A DNA stretch of 64,000 bases from PALSA-505 sp036501145 (lineage in GTDB: Bacteria; Actinomycetota; Actinomycetes; Streptosporangiales; Streptosporangiaceae), in assembly GCA_036501145.1 (NCBI GenBank), contig DASYAV010000160.1:15392-79391 (forward strand), written 5' to 3'. A model generated the notes under the pieces. The model did not search any database and was not told the origin of the DNA. It saw only the letters and a program-made list of their open reading frames with translations. Below are positions 17,185 through 25,354 of this stretch, one piece after another. How positions within the stretch are numbered: position 1 is the stretch's first letter; every line of letters begins with the position of its first letter. The translations under genes and the position numbers were made by a program.

Positions 17185-18174
17185 CTAAAGCCCATCGGTC
17201 GCGACGGATGGCTGGCCGTCGGCCCCGGCGAGCACCTTTCCCTCTTCTTCTGCCGACCAGCCGCGCCCCAGCGGAGGCTGGCCGCGGTCGCGGTCCCAGG
17301 CCAGCACGTCGGCGGCGGTCACCACGAGCGGAGTCGCCGGCATTCCGGCGGCCCGGGCGCGGGCGGCGCTGCGCTGCTGTCCCGGCCACATCGGCTCGGA
17401 GCGCACCAGCGGGAACAGCGCCGTTGCCGTGCTCGGCGGTACCGGCACCACTTCCACCTCGGTGCCCGCCGCCGCCGCACACGTGGCGATCAGCCCGGCC
17501 ATCGTGACCGGCTCGGCCGGGCCGACGGCATGGAACGCGCCTGCTCTGCCATCGGCCAGCAACTGCACCACGAGCCGGGCCAGGTCCCGGGAGTCGATCA
17601 CCTGCACAGGCTGCTCGGGCCGGCCAGGCAGTGCCACCCGGCCGCCCTGTGCGGCCCGCCGCACCCAGTAGGTGAGGCCGTCCTGCGAGTCGTGCGGCCC
17701 GGCCACCTTGCCTGCCCGGACGATCGTCGCCCGCTCGCCGTACCGGGCCGTGACGTCGTCCTCGCAGGCCACCTTCAGCGGCCCGTATGTTTCCTCGGTC
17801 AGTTTCTCGGTGTCGCGCACCGGCGGCCGGCGCGGCGTGTCCTCGTCCGAGCCCGGCGCCACTCCGCTCCGCACGTAGACCGCGTGGCTGGAGATGAACA
17901 GGTACCGGCAGGCCCGGTCGCCCAGGGTGTCCATCGCCTGCCGGGTGTGCCGCGGTACGTATCCGCTCACGTCGACCACGGCGTCCCACCGGCCGCCGCC
18001 CAGCGCGGCATAGTCGCCGGTTTCCCGGTCACCGATCAGCCGGGGCACCCCGGGAAACAGCCCGCCGCCGGTCCGGCCCCGGCTGAACAGGGTAACCTCC
18101 GCGCCGCTGCGCAGCGCGTCGTCCACGATGGCCCGCCCGACGAACGAGGTCCCGCCCAGCACCAGAATCCGCAT
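17185..18174 (-). CDS. NAD-dependent epimerase/dehydratase (atypical SDR)
   Basis: 329 residues. N-terminal MRILVLGGTSFVGRAIVDDA is the dinucleotide-binding motif; YLFISSHAVY and the TYGPLK sequence (Tyr and Lys of YxxxK) supply the SDR catalytic residues near residues 98-140. It belongs to the plant CSP41/isoflavone reductase-like branch that often appears as a reductase without known substrate in actinomycetes. It is convergent with the GT2 gene and so is transcribed apart from the sugar genes. Confidence 0.8.
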   Translation of the reverse strand: MRILVLGGTSFVGRAIVDDALRSGAEVTLFSRGRTGGGLFPGVPRLIGDRETGDYAALGGGRWDAVVDVSGYVPRHTRQAMDTLGDRACRYLFISSHAVYVRSGVAPGSDEDTPRRPPVRDTEKLTEETYGPLKVACEDDVTARYGERATIVRAGKVAGPHDSQDGLTYWVRRAAQGGRVALPGRPEQPVQVIDSRDLARLVVQLLADGRAGAFHAVGPAEPVTMAGLIATCAAAAGTEVEVVPVPPSTATALFPLVRSEPMWPGQQRSAARARAAGMPATPLVVTAADVLAWDRDRGQPPLGRGWSAEEEGKVLAGADGQPSVATDGL

Positions 18175-18204
18175 GGATCACGACTGTAGCCTCAGCCCCA
18201 GCCT

Positions 18205-18335
18205 GTCCCCGCCCCCGGTCAACCGCCCCACCCCCGGTGAACCGCCCCAGCCCCGGGCACCTGACCCAGCCCCGGTCAACCGTCCCAGCCCCGGGCACCT
18301 GACCCCACCGCCGGGCACCTGACCCCACCGCCGAG
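18205..18335. repeat. Imperfect GC-rich tandem repeats
   Basis: Several copies of CCGGGCACCTGACCC and CCCCGGTCAACCG-type units in a row upstream of the SDR gene. No coding potential is seen. The repeats directly precede the two hairpin elements, so the whole interval 18188-18560 is repeat-rich noncoding DNA. Confidence 0.5.
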
Positions 18336-18347
18336 CCGCCGACCAAA

Positions 18348-18428
18348 GATCATTTCCCACTTGACACTCAATCTGGTTGGGATTACGCCCGTCTCGGCCG
18401 GTTTTGTCCCACCAGTTTGAGTGTCAAG
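18348..18428. repeat. Hairpin element A
   Basis: Starts with GATCATTTCC, then perfect 12-bp arms CTTGACACTCAA (18360-18371) and TTGAGTGTCAAG (18417-18428). Pairing continues inward for about eight more base pairs with one mismatch and one bulge. The loop contains GGTTTTGTCCC. It is a strong structure in noncoding DNA and is related to element B 127 bp further on. Confidence 0.6.
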
Positions 18429-18474
18429 TCGCGCGGCATCCCACCATCCTGGACCGTTCGCCGTGGTCTCCCAT

Positions 18475-18556
18475 GATCATTTCCACTCTTCATGCACTAC
18501 GACCAGCTTGTGTCAAGTTATGCGGCTTTTGTCCCGCGCTACTGCATGAAGAGTGG
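18475..18556. repeat. Hairpin element B
   Basis: Again begins with GATCATTTCC and carries GGCTTTTGTCCC at the same place before the second arm. Its arms are CCACTCTTCATGCA (18483-18496) and TGCATGAAGAGTGG (18543-18556), 14 bp, perfect, and unrelated in sequence to those of element A. Conserved flank and loop with different but complementary stems indicate selection on structure rather than simple duplication. Confidence 0.6.
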
Positions 18557-18667
18557 GGCGGGGTCGGGCTGTCCGCGTGGCGGCCGTGGGGCGGCGGTGG
18601 GGCCGTGGCCCGGCCGGGGGTGGCGGGGCGGCCATGGGTCGGCCGGGGTGGCGGGGCAGCCATGGTC

Positions 18668-18708
18668 TTGCCGGTCACCTGCCCGACTCTTAGACTGAAT
18701 GTTCAGTC
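18668..18708 (+). promoter_or_regulatory. Promoter with TetR-regulon operator 1
   Basis: TTGCCG (18668-18673), a 17-nt spacer and TAGACT (18691-18696) make a plausible sigma-70 promoter. The -10 overlaps the palindrome GACTGAATGTTCAGTC (18693-18708), which has perfect 7-bp arms. The same palindrome recurs at four other promoters in the window, including that of the TetR gene at 27272. Binding would block RNA polymerase at the -10. Confidence 0.7.
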
Positions 18709-18725
18709 AATCGGAGGAGATGGCA

Positions 18726-20261
18726 GTGACTGCCACGCACGACCGCTATCAGCACGAGCGCCATCAAGACGCGCCCTACCAGGACGAAGCCCAGGGCGAG
18801 CGCCGTCAAGCCGCGCCCTACCAGGACGAAGCCCAGGGCGAGCGCCGTCAAGCCGCGCCCTTCCAGGACGAAGCCCAGGACGCGAAGCGGGACGAGAAGC
18901 GGGACGAGAAGCGGGACAAGAGGCTCGACGATGTTGTCGCGGAGCAGGAAGCGATCTTCGTGCGGCGGCAGCCGGGGTCGGCGCGGATGGCCGAGAGGGC
19001 CAGCGGGGCGCTGGCCGGCGGGGTCACGTCGAGCTGGCAGATCACCGCGCCGCAGCCGGTCTGGCTGAGCCATGGGCTGGGCTCCAAGGTCTACGACGTG
19101 GACGGCAACGAATACGTCGACCTGCACGGCGGGTACGGAGCGATGATGGCCGGCCACGCGCATCCGGCCATCGTGCAGGCGGTCCACGCCCGGGTCGGCC
19201 GGGGCACGCACTTCGCCCAGCCGACCGAGGACTCGATGCTGGTCGCCGAGGAACTGGCCCGCCGGTGGGGCATGCCGCAGTGGCGGTTCGGCAACTCCGG
19301 CACCGAGGCCACCATGGACGCCATCCACCTGATGCGGTCCATCACCGGCAGGGACCTGATCATCAAGGTCGAGGGCTGCTACCACGGCCATCACGACTCG
19401 GTCCAGGTGTCGGTCATGCCCGAGCCGGAGGAGGCGGGCCCGGCGGACCGCCCGGCATCCGCCCCGGCCAGCAGCGGCATCCCGGACGCGATCACCCGGC
19501 TGACGCTGATCGCGAACTTCAACGATCTGGACAGCGTGGCCAGGCTGCTGGACGAGAACCCGGGCCAGGTCGCCGGGATGATCCTGGAGCCGATCATGAT
19601 GAACGCCGGGATCATCGTTCCCGAGCCCGGTTACCTGACCGGTCTGCGCGACCTGCTGCACGCGCACGGGTCGCTGCTCGCCTTCGACGAGGTCAAGACC
19701 GGCTTCACCACCGGCCCGGGCGGGGTCACCGCGTTGTCTGGTGTGCGGCCGGACATCGTCTGCCTGGCCAAGTCGCTCGGCGGCGGCCTGCCGGTGTCCG
19801 CGGTCGGCGGCACCGCCGAGGTGATGGGGCACGTCGCCAGCGGCGAGTACGAGATCGTCGGCACGTTCAACGGCAACCCGCTCGGCATGGCCGCCGCCCG
19901 CGCCATGCTGTACGAGGTCGCCACCCCCGAGGCCTACCGCCGGATCGAGAAACTGCGGGTCCGCGCGGCCGACGGGATCGGGCAGGCGATCTCCGAAGCC
20001 GGGCTGGTCGCCCACGTGGTGTCGGCGGGGGCCAAGGGGTGCGTGGTGTTCTCCCCGCAGCCGGTCCGCAATTACCGGGACTTCCTGTCTGTCGACGACC
20101 GGTACAGCCACGCGCACTGGCTGTTCCAGCACAACGGCGGGGTCTTCCTGCCGCCGTGGGGCAAGACCGAGCAGTGGCTGATATCCGTGCAGCACGACAC
20201 GGCGGACATCGATCGGCTGGTCGCGAACTTCGCCGCGTTCGCCGCCGCGGTAACCGGATAG
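18726..20261 (+). CDS. Class III aminotransferase, glutamate-1-semialdehyde aminomutase-like
   Basis: About 511 residues from GTG at 18726, with GGAGGAG 6 nt upstream. PLP fold: NSGTEATMDAIHLMRS, EGCYHGHHDSVQ, FDEVKTGF (Asp for the pyridine N) and LAKSLGGGLPVSAVGG (Schiff-base lysine). The fold begins only near residue 75; before it lies a charged extension with three near-identical 14-residue repeats (YQDEAQGERRQAAP) and a DEKRDEKRDKR tract, absent from normal HemL. Its promoter carries the operator shared with amine-uptake and amine-oxidation genes, so it more likely transaminates an amine or amino acid than serves haem synthesis. Confidence 0.82.
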   Translation: MTATHDRYQHERHQDAPYQDEAQGERRQAAPYQDEAQGERRQAAPFQDEAQDAKRDEKRDEKRDKRLDDVVAEQEAIFVRRQPGSARMAERASGALAGGVTSSWQITAPQPVWLSHGLGSKVYDVDGNEYVDLHGGYGAMMAGHAHPAIVQAVHARVGRGTHFAQPTEDSMLVAEELARRWGMPQWRFGNSGTEATMDAIHLMRSITGRDLIIKVEGCYHGHHDSVQVSVMPEPEEAGPADRPASAPASSGIPDAITRLTLIANFNDLDSVARLLDENPGQVAGMILEPIMMNAGIIVPEPGYLTGLRDLLHAHGSLLAFDEVKTGFTTGPGGVTALSGVRPDIVCLAKSLGGGLPVSAVGGTAEVMGHVASGEYEIVGTFNGNPLGMAAARAMLYEVATPEAYRRIEKLRVRAADGIGQAISEAGLVAHVVSAGAKGCVVFSPQPVRNYRDFLSVDDRYSHAHWLFQHNGGVFLPPWGKTEQWLISVQHDTADIDRLVANFAAFAAAVTG

Positions 20262-20365
20262 CGGACGCGGTAACCGGCTAAAAGAAGGCCGCCGCCTCCC
20301 GTAACGAGATAACGAGAGCCAGAGCCTTGCGCCCCGGCTCAGGCACGAGTAGGAGTATCAGTTAT

Positions 20366-20383
20366 TGACCGAATGTTCAGTCA
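20366..20383 (+). promoter_or_regulatory. TetR-regulon operator 2
   Basis: TGACCGAATGTTCAGTCA, one mismatch from a perfect palindrome and the same motif as sites 1, 3 and 4. It lies 64 nt before the start of the solute-binding protein gene, the first gene of the importer operon. I see no clear -35/-10 pair tied to it. Confidence 0.68.
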
Positions 20384-20446
20384 GGGGTGGCAACGCGGTA
20401 AATGTCTCCCGGCTGGATGTGGCGGTCCGGACAGGGAGCTGAGCTT

Positions 20447-21706
20447 ATGGTGCACCCGCGCGAGGGCTGGCAGGGCGACCCAAGCGGCCGCCCGCTAGTC
20501 AGCCGGCGCGGGTTCCTCACCAGGGGCGCGGGTGCGGCCGCTGCACTGGCTGGCGGGGCACTGCTGGACGCGTGCGCCCCGGCGCTGGCCGGGTTCGGCA
20601 GCCTCCCGCTGCCCCGCCCCGACCACCCGGTGACCTGGCCCGTCTCCACCGATAACCGGCCCATCAAGAGCGGCCTGCCGCAGGAGACCGGCGCGACGCT
20701 GAACATCTACAACTGGGTGGCCTACATCAACCAGTCGGTGGTCAACAGCTTCGCCAAGAAGTACAACTGCAAGGTCCAGATCACCACGTTCAACACGATG
20801 AACGAGGCACTGTCCAAGCTGCGCCAGGGGCTCAGCTTCGACGTCCTGATCGGCGCCACCGTGGACGTCCTCGGCCAGCTCATCGAGTCCAAGCTGGTCC
20901 AGCCGCTGAACCACAGCTACATCCCGAACATCAGCCAGGCCTGGCCGGATTTCACCAATCCCTTCTACGACCAGCACTGGCAGTACACGATCCCGTACAC
21001 GATCTACACCACCGGCATCTCGTGGCGGAAGGACCTGGTGCCGGAGAACCCGTACACGATGAAGAACCCGTGGTCGATGCTCTGGCAGCCCAAGTACCGC
21101 GGCAAGGTGGCGATCCTGGACGACTACCGCGAGGGCATCAGCCTGGGGCTGATGAAGAACGGTATCTACAACCTGAACACCACCGACAAGGGCCAGATAG
21201 CGCTGTCCCGCCGCACCCTGCAGGACCTGTCCAGCGCGGTGAACGTGCGGATCGACAACAACGACTACACCGAGGTCCCGGACGCCGACACCTGGATCCA
21301 CCACGCCTGGTCGGGTGACATGGCCGCGGCCGCTTACTACATGCCCAAGGGCGTACCGGTGGACGTCGTCGGCTACTGGTTCCCCACCGACGGCCGGGGG
21401 CCGGTAGCCAACGACACGATCGTCGCGCTCAGCGGGTCGGACAACCCGGTGCTCTCCCACCTGTTCCTGGACTACATGCTGGACCTGCACAACGTGCTGG
21501 AGAACATCAGCTTCAACGGCTACATGCAGCCGCTCACCGGCGTAACGCCGCAGGTCCTGGTCAAGGAGAAGATCCTGCCGAAGAGCCTGATCCCCACCGT
21601 GGTGCTGCCGTCTTACTTCCGGCGCGGAGTGAGCGAACTGCAGCTCCCGGTGGACGCGGACGCGCTCTGGCAGCAGGCTTGGCTCGTCGTTAGCAACGGG
21701 ATCTGA
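20447..21706 (+). CDS. PotD-like ABC transporter solute-binding lipoprotein
   Basis: About 419 residues. N-terminus has a twin-arginine motif (SRRGFLTRGAGAAAALAG, residues 19-36) and a lipobox LLDAC with Cys43, so it is probably exported folded by Tat and lipid-anchored outside. The mature part resembles spermidine/putrescine-binding proteins: ATLNIYNWVAYINQSVVNSF, FDVLIGATVDVLGQLI, VPDADTWIHHAWSGDMAAAA. GGGAG precedes the ATG. It leads potB- and potC-like genes and follows an operator of the TetR regulon. The ligand may be a polyamine or another cationic amine; specificity cannot be read here. Confidence 0.87.
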   Translation: MVHPREGWQGDPSGRPLVSRRGFLTRGAGAAAALAGGALLDACAPALAGFGSLPLPRPDHPVTWPVSTDNRPIKSGLPQETGATLNIYNWVAYINQSVVNSFAKKYNCKVQITTFNTMNEALSKLRQGLSFDVLIGATVDVLGQLIESKLVQPLNHSYIPNISQAWPDFTNPFYDQHWQYTIPYTIYTTGISWRKDLVPENPYTMKNPWSMLWQPKYRGKVAILDDYREGISLGLMKNGIYNLNTTDKGQIALSRRTLQDLSSAVNVRIDNNDYTEVPDADTWIHHAWSGDMAAAAYYMPKGVPVDVVGYWFPTDGRGPVANDTIVALSGSDNPVLSHLFLDYMLDLHNVLENISFNGYMQPLTGVTPQVLVKEKILPKSLIPTVVLPSYFRRGVSELQLPVDADALWQQAWLVVSNGI

Positions 21707-21712
21707 GCCACC

Positions 21713-22666
21713 ATGGCCGCCGAGACGCAGATGCCGGACAAACGGGACGGACAGACCGGGCGATCCAGGGAGCCGGTACGCAGGAACCTGTTCTGGATCG
21801 GGCTGGCCACGCCCGGCATCGTCTGGCTCATCCTGCTGTTCATCGTGCCGTTCTATGCGGTGCTGGCCATCGCCATGGGGCAGCTGAACCGGCTGTTCGA
21901 GTCGCCGATAGCGGTCTGGAACCCGGTGAACTGGAGTTCCTCCAACGTCATCAACGCGGTCCGCGACATCGTGGGCAGCACCTCGTTCGCCGGCCCGATC
22001 GTGGTCAGGACCGTCGTCTACGTGGTCCTCGCCTCGCTGATCTGCCTGCTCATCGGGTACCCGGCCGCCTATTTCGTGGCCCGGTTCGCCGGCCGGCGCA
22101 AGGCGCTGTTCCTGATCCTGCTCATCGCGCCGTTCTGGATCAGCTACATGATGCGCATGCTGGCCTGGATCGACCTGCTGCAGACCAACGGCTACCTGAA
22201 CAAGGCGCTGACCTTCCTGAACCTGTCCTCGCACCCGGTCAACTGGCTGGGCGGCCTGTCGGTCACGGTCATCCTGGGCCTGGTGTACGGCTACGTGCCC
22301 TACATCATCCTGGTGCTCTATGCCGGGCTGGACCGGATCGATCCCGCGCTCATCGAGGCCGGCCGGGATCTGGGGCTGGGCCGGGTTCGCACGTTCCTGC
22401 GGGTGACGCTGCCGCTGTCCCGCCAGCCCATCCTGACCGGCCTGCTGATCATCGTGCTGCCGATGCTCGGCGACTACTACACCAACCAGCTGCTGTCCGG
22501 GTCGGCCAGCACGTCCATGATCGGCAACCTGATCCAGGGCCAGCTCGGCACGCCGGGCCTGGAGGCGCAGGGTGCGGTGCTGTCGCTGCTGCTGCTCCTG
22601 ATCTTGATCGTGCCGATGATCTATTACGTGGCGGCGACGAACCGGTCATCCCGGGAGACGGCATGA
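21713..22666 (+). CDS. ABC transporter permease, PotB-like
   Basis: 317 residues, six predicted membrane segments, beginning MAAETQMPDKRDGQTG. The EAA loop (LIEAGRDLGLGRVRTFLRVT then LPLS) contacts the ATPase. It starts 6 nt after the binding-protein stop and its own stop overlaps the next start (ATGA), showing one operon. Partner of the PotC-like permease and probably of the ATPase at 25448. Confidence 0.9.
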   Translation: MAAETQMPDKRDGQTGRSREPVRRNLFWIGLATPGIVWLILLFIVPFYAVLAIAMGQLNRLFESPIAVWNPVNWSSSNVINAVRDIVGSTSFAGPIVVRTVVYVVLASLICLLIGYPAAYFVARFAGRRKALFLILLIAPFWISYMMRMLAWIDLLQTNGYLNKALTFLNLSSHPVNWLGGLSVTVILGLVYGYVPYIILVLYAGLDRIDPALIEAGRDLGLGRVRTFLRVTLPLSRQPILTGLLIIVLPMLGDYYTNQLLSGSASTSMIGNLIQGQLGTPGLEAQGAVLSLLLLLILIVPMIYYVAATNRSSRETA

Positions 22667-23616
22667 CCGCGGCCAAGACGGGCAGCACCGCCCCCGCGGC
22701 CGGCCTGACCGGCCCGGCCGCGCGCAGCGGCCTGCGGCGGCTGCTGCCGGGCCGCAACCCGTGGCGGCACCCCTGGTTCCTGGAGGCCTTCACCTGGCTC
22801 TACCTGATCTGGTCGCTGGTGCCGATCGGGCTCGCCGTGCTGTTCTCGTTCAACAACGGCAGGTCACAGAGCGCCTGGCAGGGATTCTCCTGGCGGTGGT
22901 ATTTCAGCGACCCGGTGAACTCCGTGCTGCACAACCCGCAGCTGCACGCGGCGGTGCTGCAGACGATCCGGCTGTCCGTCCTCACCACGGTGATCGCGGT
23001 ACCGCTCGGCGTCGCCTTCGCCCTGGGCATCAACCGCTGGCGCGGTGTCACACCGTCCACCTTCAACTTCGTGATGATCCTGTCCTTCGTCATCCCGGAG
23101 CTGATCTTCGGTGTGGCGATGTTCTTCGTGTTCACCGCGCTGTTCACCACGGTGCACCTGGGCACGCTCGCGGAGGTCCTGGGCCTGGTCACGTGGAACG
23201 TGAGCTGGCCGGCGATCATCGTCCAGGCGCGGCTGGTCACGCTCGGGCGGCAGTACGAGGAGGCGGCCGCCGACCTGGGCGCCAACCAGTTCCAGGCCAT
23301 GCGCCGGGTTATGCTCCCGCTGCTTGGCCCGGCCATCTTCGCCAGTGCCGTGCTGGTGTTCTCCGGCGTCATCGACGACTTCGTCATCGTCGATCTGCTC
23401 TCGTCGAACTCCGGGAACACCCCGATGTCCGTGATCATCTACTCCACCCAGCACGGCGGGAACGGCGGCCCGGCGCTCAACGCGCTCGGCACGATCATGC
23501 TGGCCATGTCGTTCGTCATCGCGGTCATCGGCTATATCGGTTACCGGTGGATGACCCGCGGCGAGCGGGGCAGCAGCATGTCCGCGCTGACCACGATCGC
23601 CGGCGCCGAAGGCTGA
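22663..23616 (+). CDS. ABC transporter permease, PotC-like
   Basis: 317 residues with an N-terminal cytoplasmic extension and six membrane segments. The EAA motif is EEAAADLGANQFQAMRRVML. FAWNNGRS-like loop is represented by LFSFNNGRSQSAWQGFSW, typical of the PotC/YdcV group. Starts inside the PotB stop codon. The operon lacks its own ATPase gene; the cognate PotA-like protein is encoded 1.8 kb downstream on the other strand beside the TetR regulator. Confidence 0.9.
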   Translation: MTAAKTGSTAPAAGLTGPAARSGLRRLLPGRNPWRHPWFLEAFTWLYLIWSLVPIGLAVLFSFNNGRSQSAWQGFSWRWYFSDPVNSVLHNPQLHAAVLQTIRLSVLTTVIAVPLGVAFALGINRWRGVTPSTFNFVMILSFVIPELIFGVAMFFVFTALFTTVHLGTLAEVLGLVTWNVSWPAIIVQARLVTLGRQYEEAAADLGANQFQAMRRVMLPLLGPAIFASAVLVFSGVIDDFVIVDLLSSNSGNTPMSVIIYSTQHGGNGGPALNALGTIMLAMSFVIAVIGYIGYRWMTRGERGSSMSALTTIAGAEG

Positions 23617-23730
23617 TCCGGGCGGTGCCCCGGCGATCGCGGGCGATGCCAGGCGATTTGTTTGAGCCCTGGCGCTGCTGGGCAGGGTCACCAACCGTGT
23701 CAGAGGATGCCTAACAAGCGAGGCGAGGAC

Positions 23731-24030
23731 GTGCTTACGCTTACCGACCGCGCTGCCGAGATGATCCGTTCGCTGACCTCACGGTCAGGGCTTCCGGCGG
23801 ACACCGGCCTGCGGATGTCACTGGAGAACGCGCAGAACAGCCAGGGTGACTCCGTGGCGCTGTCGCTGGAGGGGCCGCACCCGGAGGACGCCGTCATCGA
23901 GGAGGCCGGGGCCCGCGTGTTCGTGGGCCCGGACGCGGCCGCCGTCGTGCAGGACAGCCAACTGGACGCGCAGCTCGACGAGCAGGGCCGGGCCGCGTTC
24001 ACGCTGCGCGGGCAGCAGCCCGCCGGCTGA
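23731..24030 (+). CDS. HesB/IscA-fold protein lacking cysteines
   Basis: 99 residues from GTG at 23731, preceded by GAGG; the family N-terminus MLTLTDRAAEMIRSLTSRSG fits this start. The fold resembles A-type Fe-S carriers, and VIEEAGARVFVGPDAA matches their central strand, but no cysteine occurs anywhere, so the three Fe-S ligands are missing. Cys-less members are known from actinomycetes as HesB-like proteins of unknown role. It follows the importer operon by 114 nt and might be read through from it. Confidence 0.75.
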   Translation: MLTLTDRAAEMIRSLTSRSGLPADTGLRMSLENAQNSQGDSVALSLEGPHPEDAVIEEAGARVFVGPDAAAVVQDSQLDAQLDEQGRAAFTLRGQQPAG

Positions 24031-24090
24031 CCGCCGCCGCGGCTGAACGGCCGCTACGGCTGACCGCCGCTACGGCTGAACGGCCGCTTA
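24025..24090. repeat. 33-bp direct repeat, two copies
   Basis: GGCTGACCGCCGC....CTGAACGGCCGCT is repeated with a 33-nt period across the end of the HesB-like gene and the intergenic space, up to the stop codon of the convergent ribbon-helix-helix gene. Probably a local duplication; may also form a GC-rich stem acting as terminator. Confidence 0.45.
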
Positions 24091-24381
24091 CTCCGTCCGG
24101 TCGCGGCGCAGCCGGTCGAGGACCTCGGCCGGGTTCTCGGTGGTGACGCGGATCATCGCCCGCATCGCATCGGCCAGCGCGACCCTGGGAACGTCCAGTT
24201 CGACCGCGGCTGAATCCGTCCACCGGGTGAGCTGCCGGTACAGTTCCGGGCTGAGATCGAGGGTGATCCGGACCGGTTTAGAGCGGATAGCGGTCTGCCC
24301 GGCCGGGCCAGCGCCAGGCGCGCTGCGCCTGGCCGCGGCGGCCGCCATCCGCGCCCTTCGCTGCTCCCGCGGTGCGGTCAT
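24088..24381 (-). CDS. Small DNA-binding partner of ParA (ribbon-helix-helix-like)
   Basis: About 97 residues from ATG at 24381. The N-terminus is very basic (TAPREQRRARMAAAAARR); the middle has KPVRITLDLSPELYRQLTRW, the beta-strand then helix pattern of ribbon-helix-helix or CopG/ParG-like proteins. The start lies 1 nt after the ParA stop (TGACATG), as in parA-parB pairs of plasmids. Probably binds the centromere or operator and stimulates ParA. No sequence match to a named family is certain. Confidence 0.65.
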   Translation of the reverse strand: MTAPREQRRARMAAAAARRSAPGAGPAGQTAIRSKPVRITLDLSPELYRQLTRWTDSAAVELDVPRVALADAMRAMIRVTTENPAEVLDRLRRDRTE

Positions 24382-24382
24382 G

Positions 24383-25060
24383 TCAGGACCGCACCGAGCA
24401 GAGCGGTGCGCACCGTCCGATGAGCTCGTTGGCCACCTGGTGCCAGATCTCCTGGCCGTGGCCATGATCAGGGATCGGCACGCCGAAGCTCTGCGCGTAG
24501 ACCTCCAGCCGCGGCACCGCCGTGTCCAGCACGTCGTAGCCGAGCCCCTGCAGCGCTTCGCGCGCATCGCCGGTGGAGTTCGCCCGGGCGATGCAGCGGT
24601 TCAGCAGCACAGCGGTCCGCGGTGGTGAGTCCCGGAGGGGCTCGACCTCACCGATCTCCTCGCGCACCGGGGAGGTGCGGTTGATCTCGATGGGGCTTGG
24701 TGCGCACGGGATCAAGATTTCGTCGGCGTAGCGCAACGCGGACAGCGCGATGGCGGCGTGGTCCTCCAACTGCGGCGCATCGATGATCACCACATCGTCG
24801 TCGTGGGCGATGTCCGGAATGCGGCGATGCATCTCCCGGGATGGCAGGGCCACGATCCTGAACGGGAACGCCTGCTGAGGCGGCAGCCCCGGGTACATGG
24901 CGGCGAGATCGGACCATTCCAGGGCGCTGCCGGAGGGATCGGCATCCACCAGCAGCACCCGGTTCCCGGCTCGCGCGAAGATGTGTGCCAGCCAGACCGC
25001 CGACGTGGTCTTGCCCGTGCCCGGCTTAAGGTTTGCCAGGGCGACGCTGAGACCAGTCAT
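24383..25060 (-). CDS. ParA family ATPase
   Basis: 225 residues. Deviant Walker A LKPGTGKTTSAVWLA (residues 11-25) with the signature lysine, Walker A' region RVLLVDADPSGSALEWSD, and Walker B-type VVIIDAPQLEDHAAIAL. Small ParA ATPases without an N-terminal DNA-binding domain, paired with a small RHH protein, are typical of plasmid partition (type Ib) or orphan chromosomal copies. Iteron-like repeats lie just upstream at 25139-25168. No replication, integrase or transfer gene is present, so this is a stand-alone or remnant pair. Confidence 0.83.
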   Translation of the reverse strand: MTGLSVALANLKPGTGKTTSAVWLAHIFARAGNRVLLVDADPSGSALEWSDLAAMYPGLPPQQAFPFRIVALPSREMHRRIPDIAHDDDVVIIDAPQLEDHAAIALSALRYADEILIPCAPSPIEINRTSPVREEIGEVEPLRDSPPRTAVLLNRCIARANSTGDAREALQGLGYDVLDTAVPRLEVYAQSFGVPIPDHGHGQEIWHQVANELIGRCAPLCSVRS

Positions 25061-25138
25061 CAAGGCAGTATCGCAGCGCGGCTCGCATATCGGTAGTCGG
25101 GGTAGCGCATTCTTGCTGGCCAGATGCCTGTAACGGAA

Positions 25139-25168
25139 GCAGTATTGCAGTAATCACTGCATTACTGC
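25139..25168. repeat. GCAGT iterons, possible partition site or operator
   Basis: Two forward copies GCAGTATT and GCAGTAAT are followed by two reverse copies ending in ACTGC, making nested palindromes (for example GCAGTAAT and ATTACTGC). A further GGCAGTATCGCAG lies at 25064-25076 next to the parA start. Placement 80 nt upstream of parA fits a parS-like centromere or autoregulatory operator for the small DNA-binding partner. Confidence 0.5.
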
Positions 25169-25226
25169 CGGTGCAGGTGGTGACATTCTGGTGGATGGTG
25201 CCAGCGGGCCCGCCCTTCCGGGATCT

Positions 25227-25300
25227 TGCCCACAGGGTGTGAATAATTATCGTGTACTCCGTGTAATGCCGCAGGCGGGGACACCGGCAGCCTGTGGGCA
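25227..25300. repeat. Long-range 10-bp inverted repeat
   Basis: TGCCCACAGG (25227-25236) and CCTGTGGGCA (25291-25300) flank 54 nt that contain a relatively AT-rich patch and the direct repeat CGTGTA (CGTGTACTCCGTGTA). It lies between parA and the potA-like stop. May belong to the partition region or terminate the incoming potA-like transcript. Confidence 0.4.
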
Positions 25301-25354
25301 GTCATGTGGAGTAAACGTCCCCCGGGCGCGAACCTCCCCGCGGACCGTCGGCCA

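Noticed and set aside
18492..18698. Small protein gene across hairpin element B
   Set aside because: No ribosome binding site; the coding potential follows from the inverted repeat and high GC content.
18726..20261. Housekeeping hemL for tetrapyrrole synthesis
   Set aside because: No other haem genes nearby, unusual N-terminal repeats, and a regulated promoter shared with amine-uptake and oxidation genes.
24088..25060. Integrated plasmid or conjugative element
   Set aside because: Only the parA pair is present; no integrase, replication or transfer gene and no flanking att-like duplication seen.
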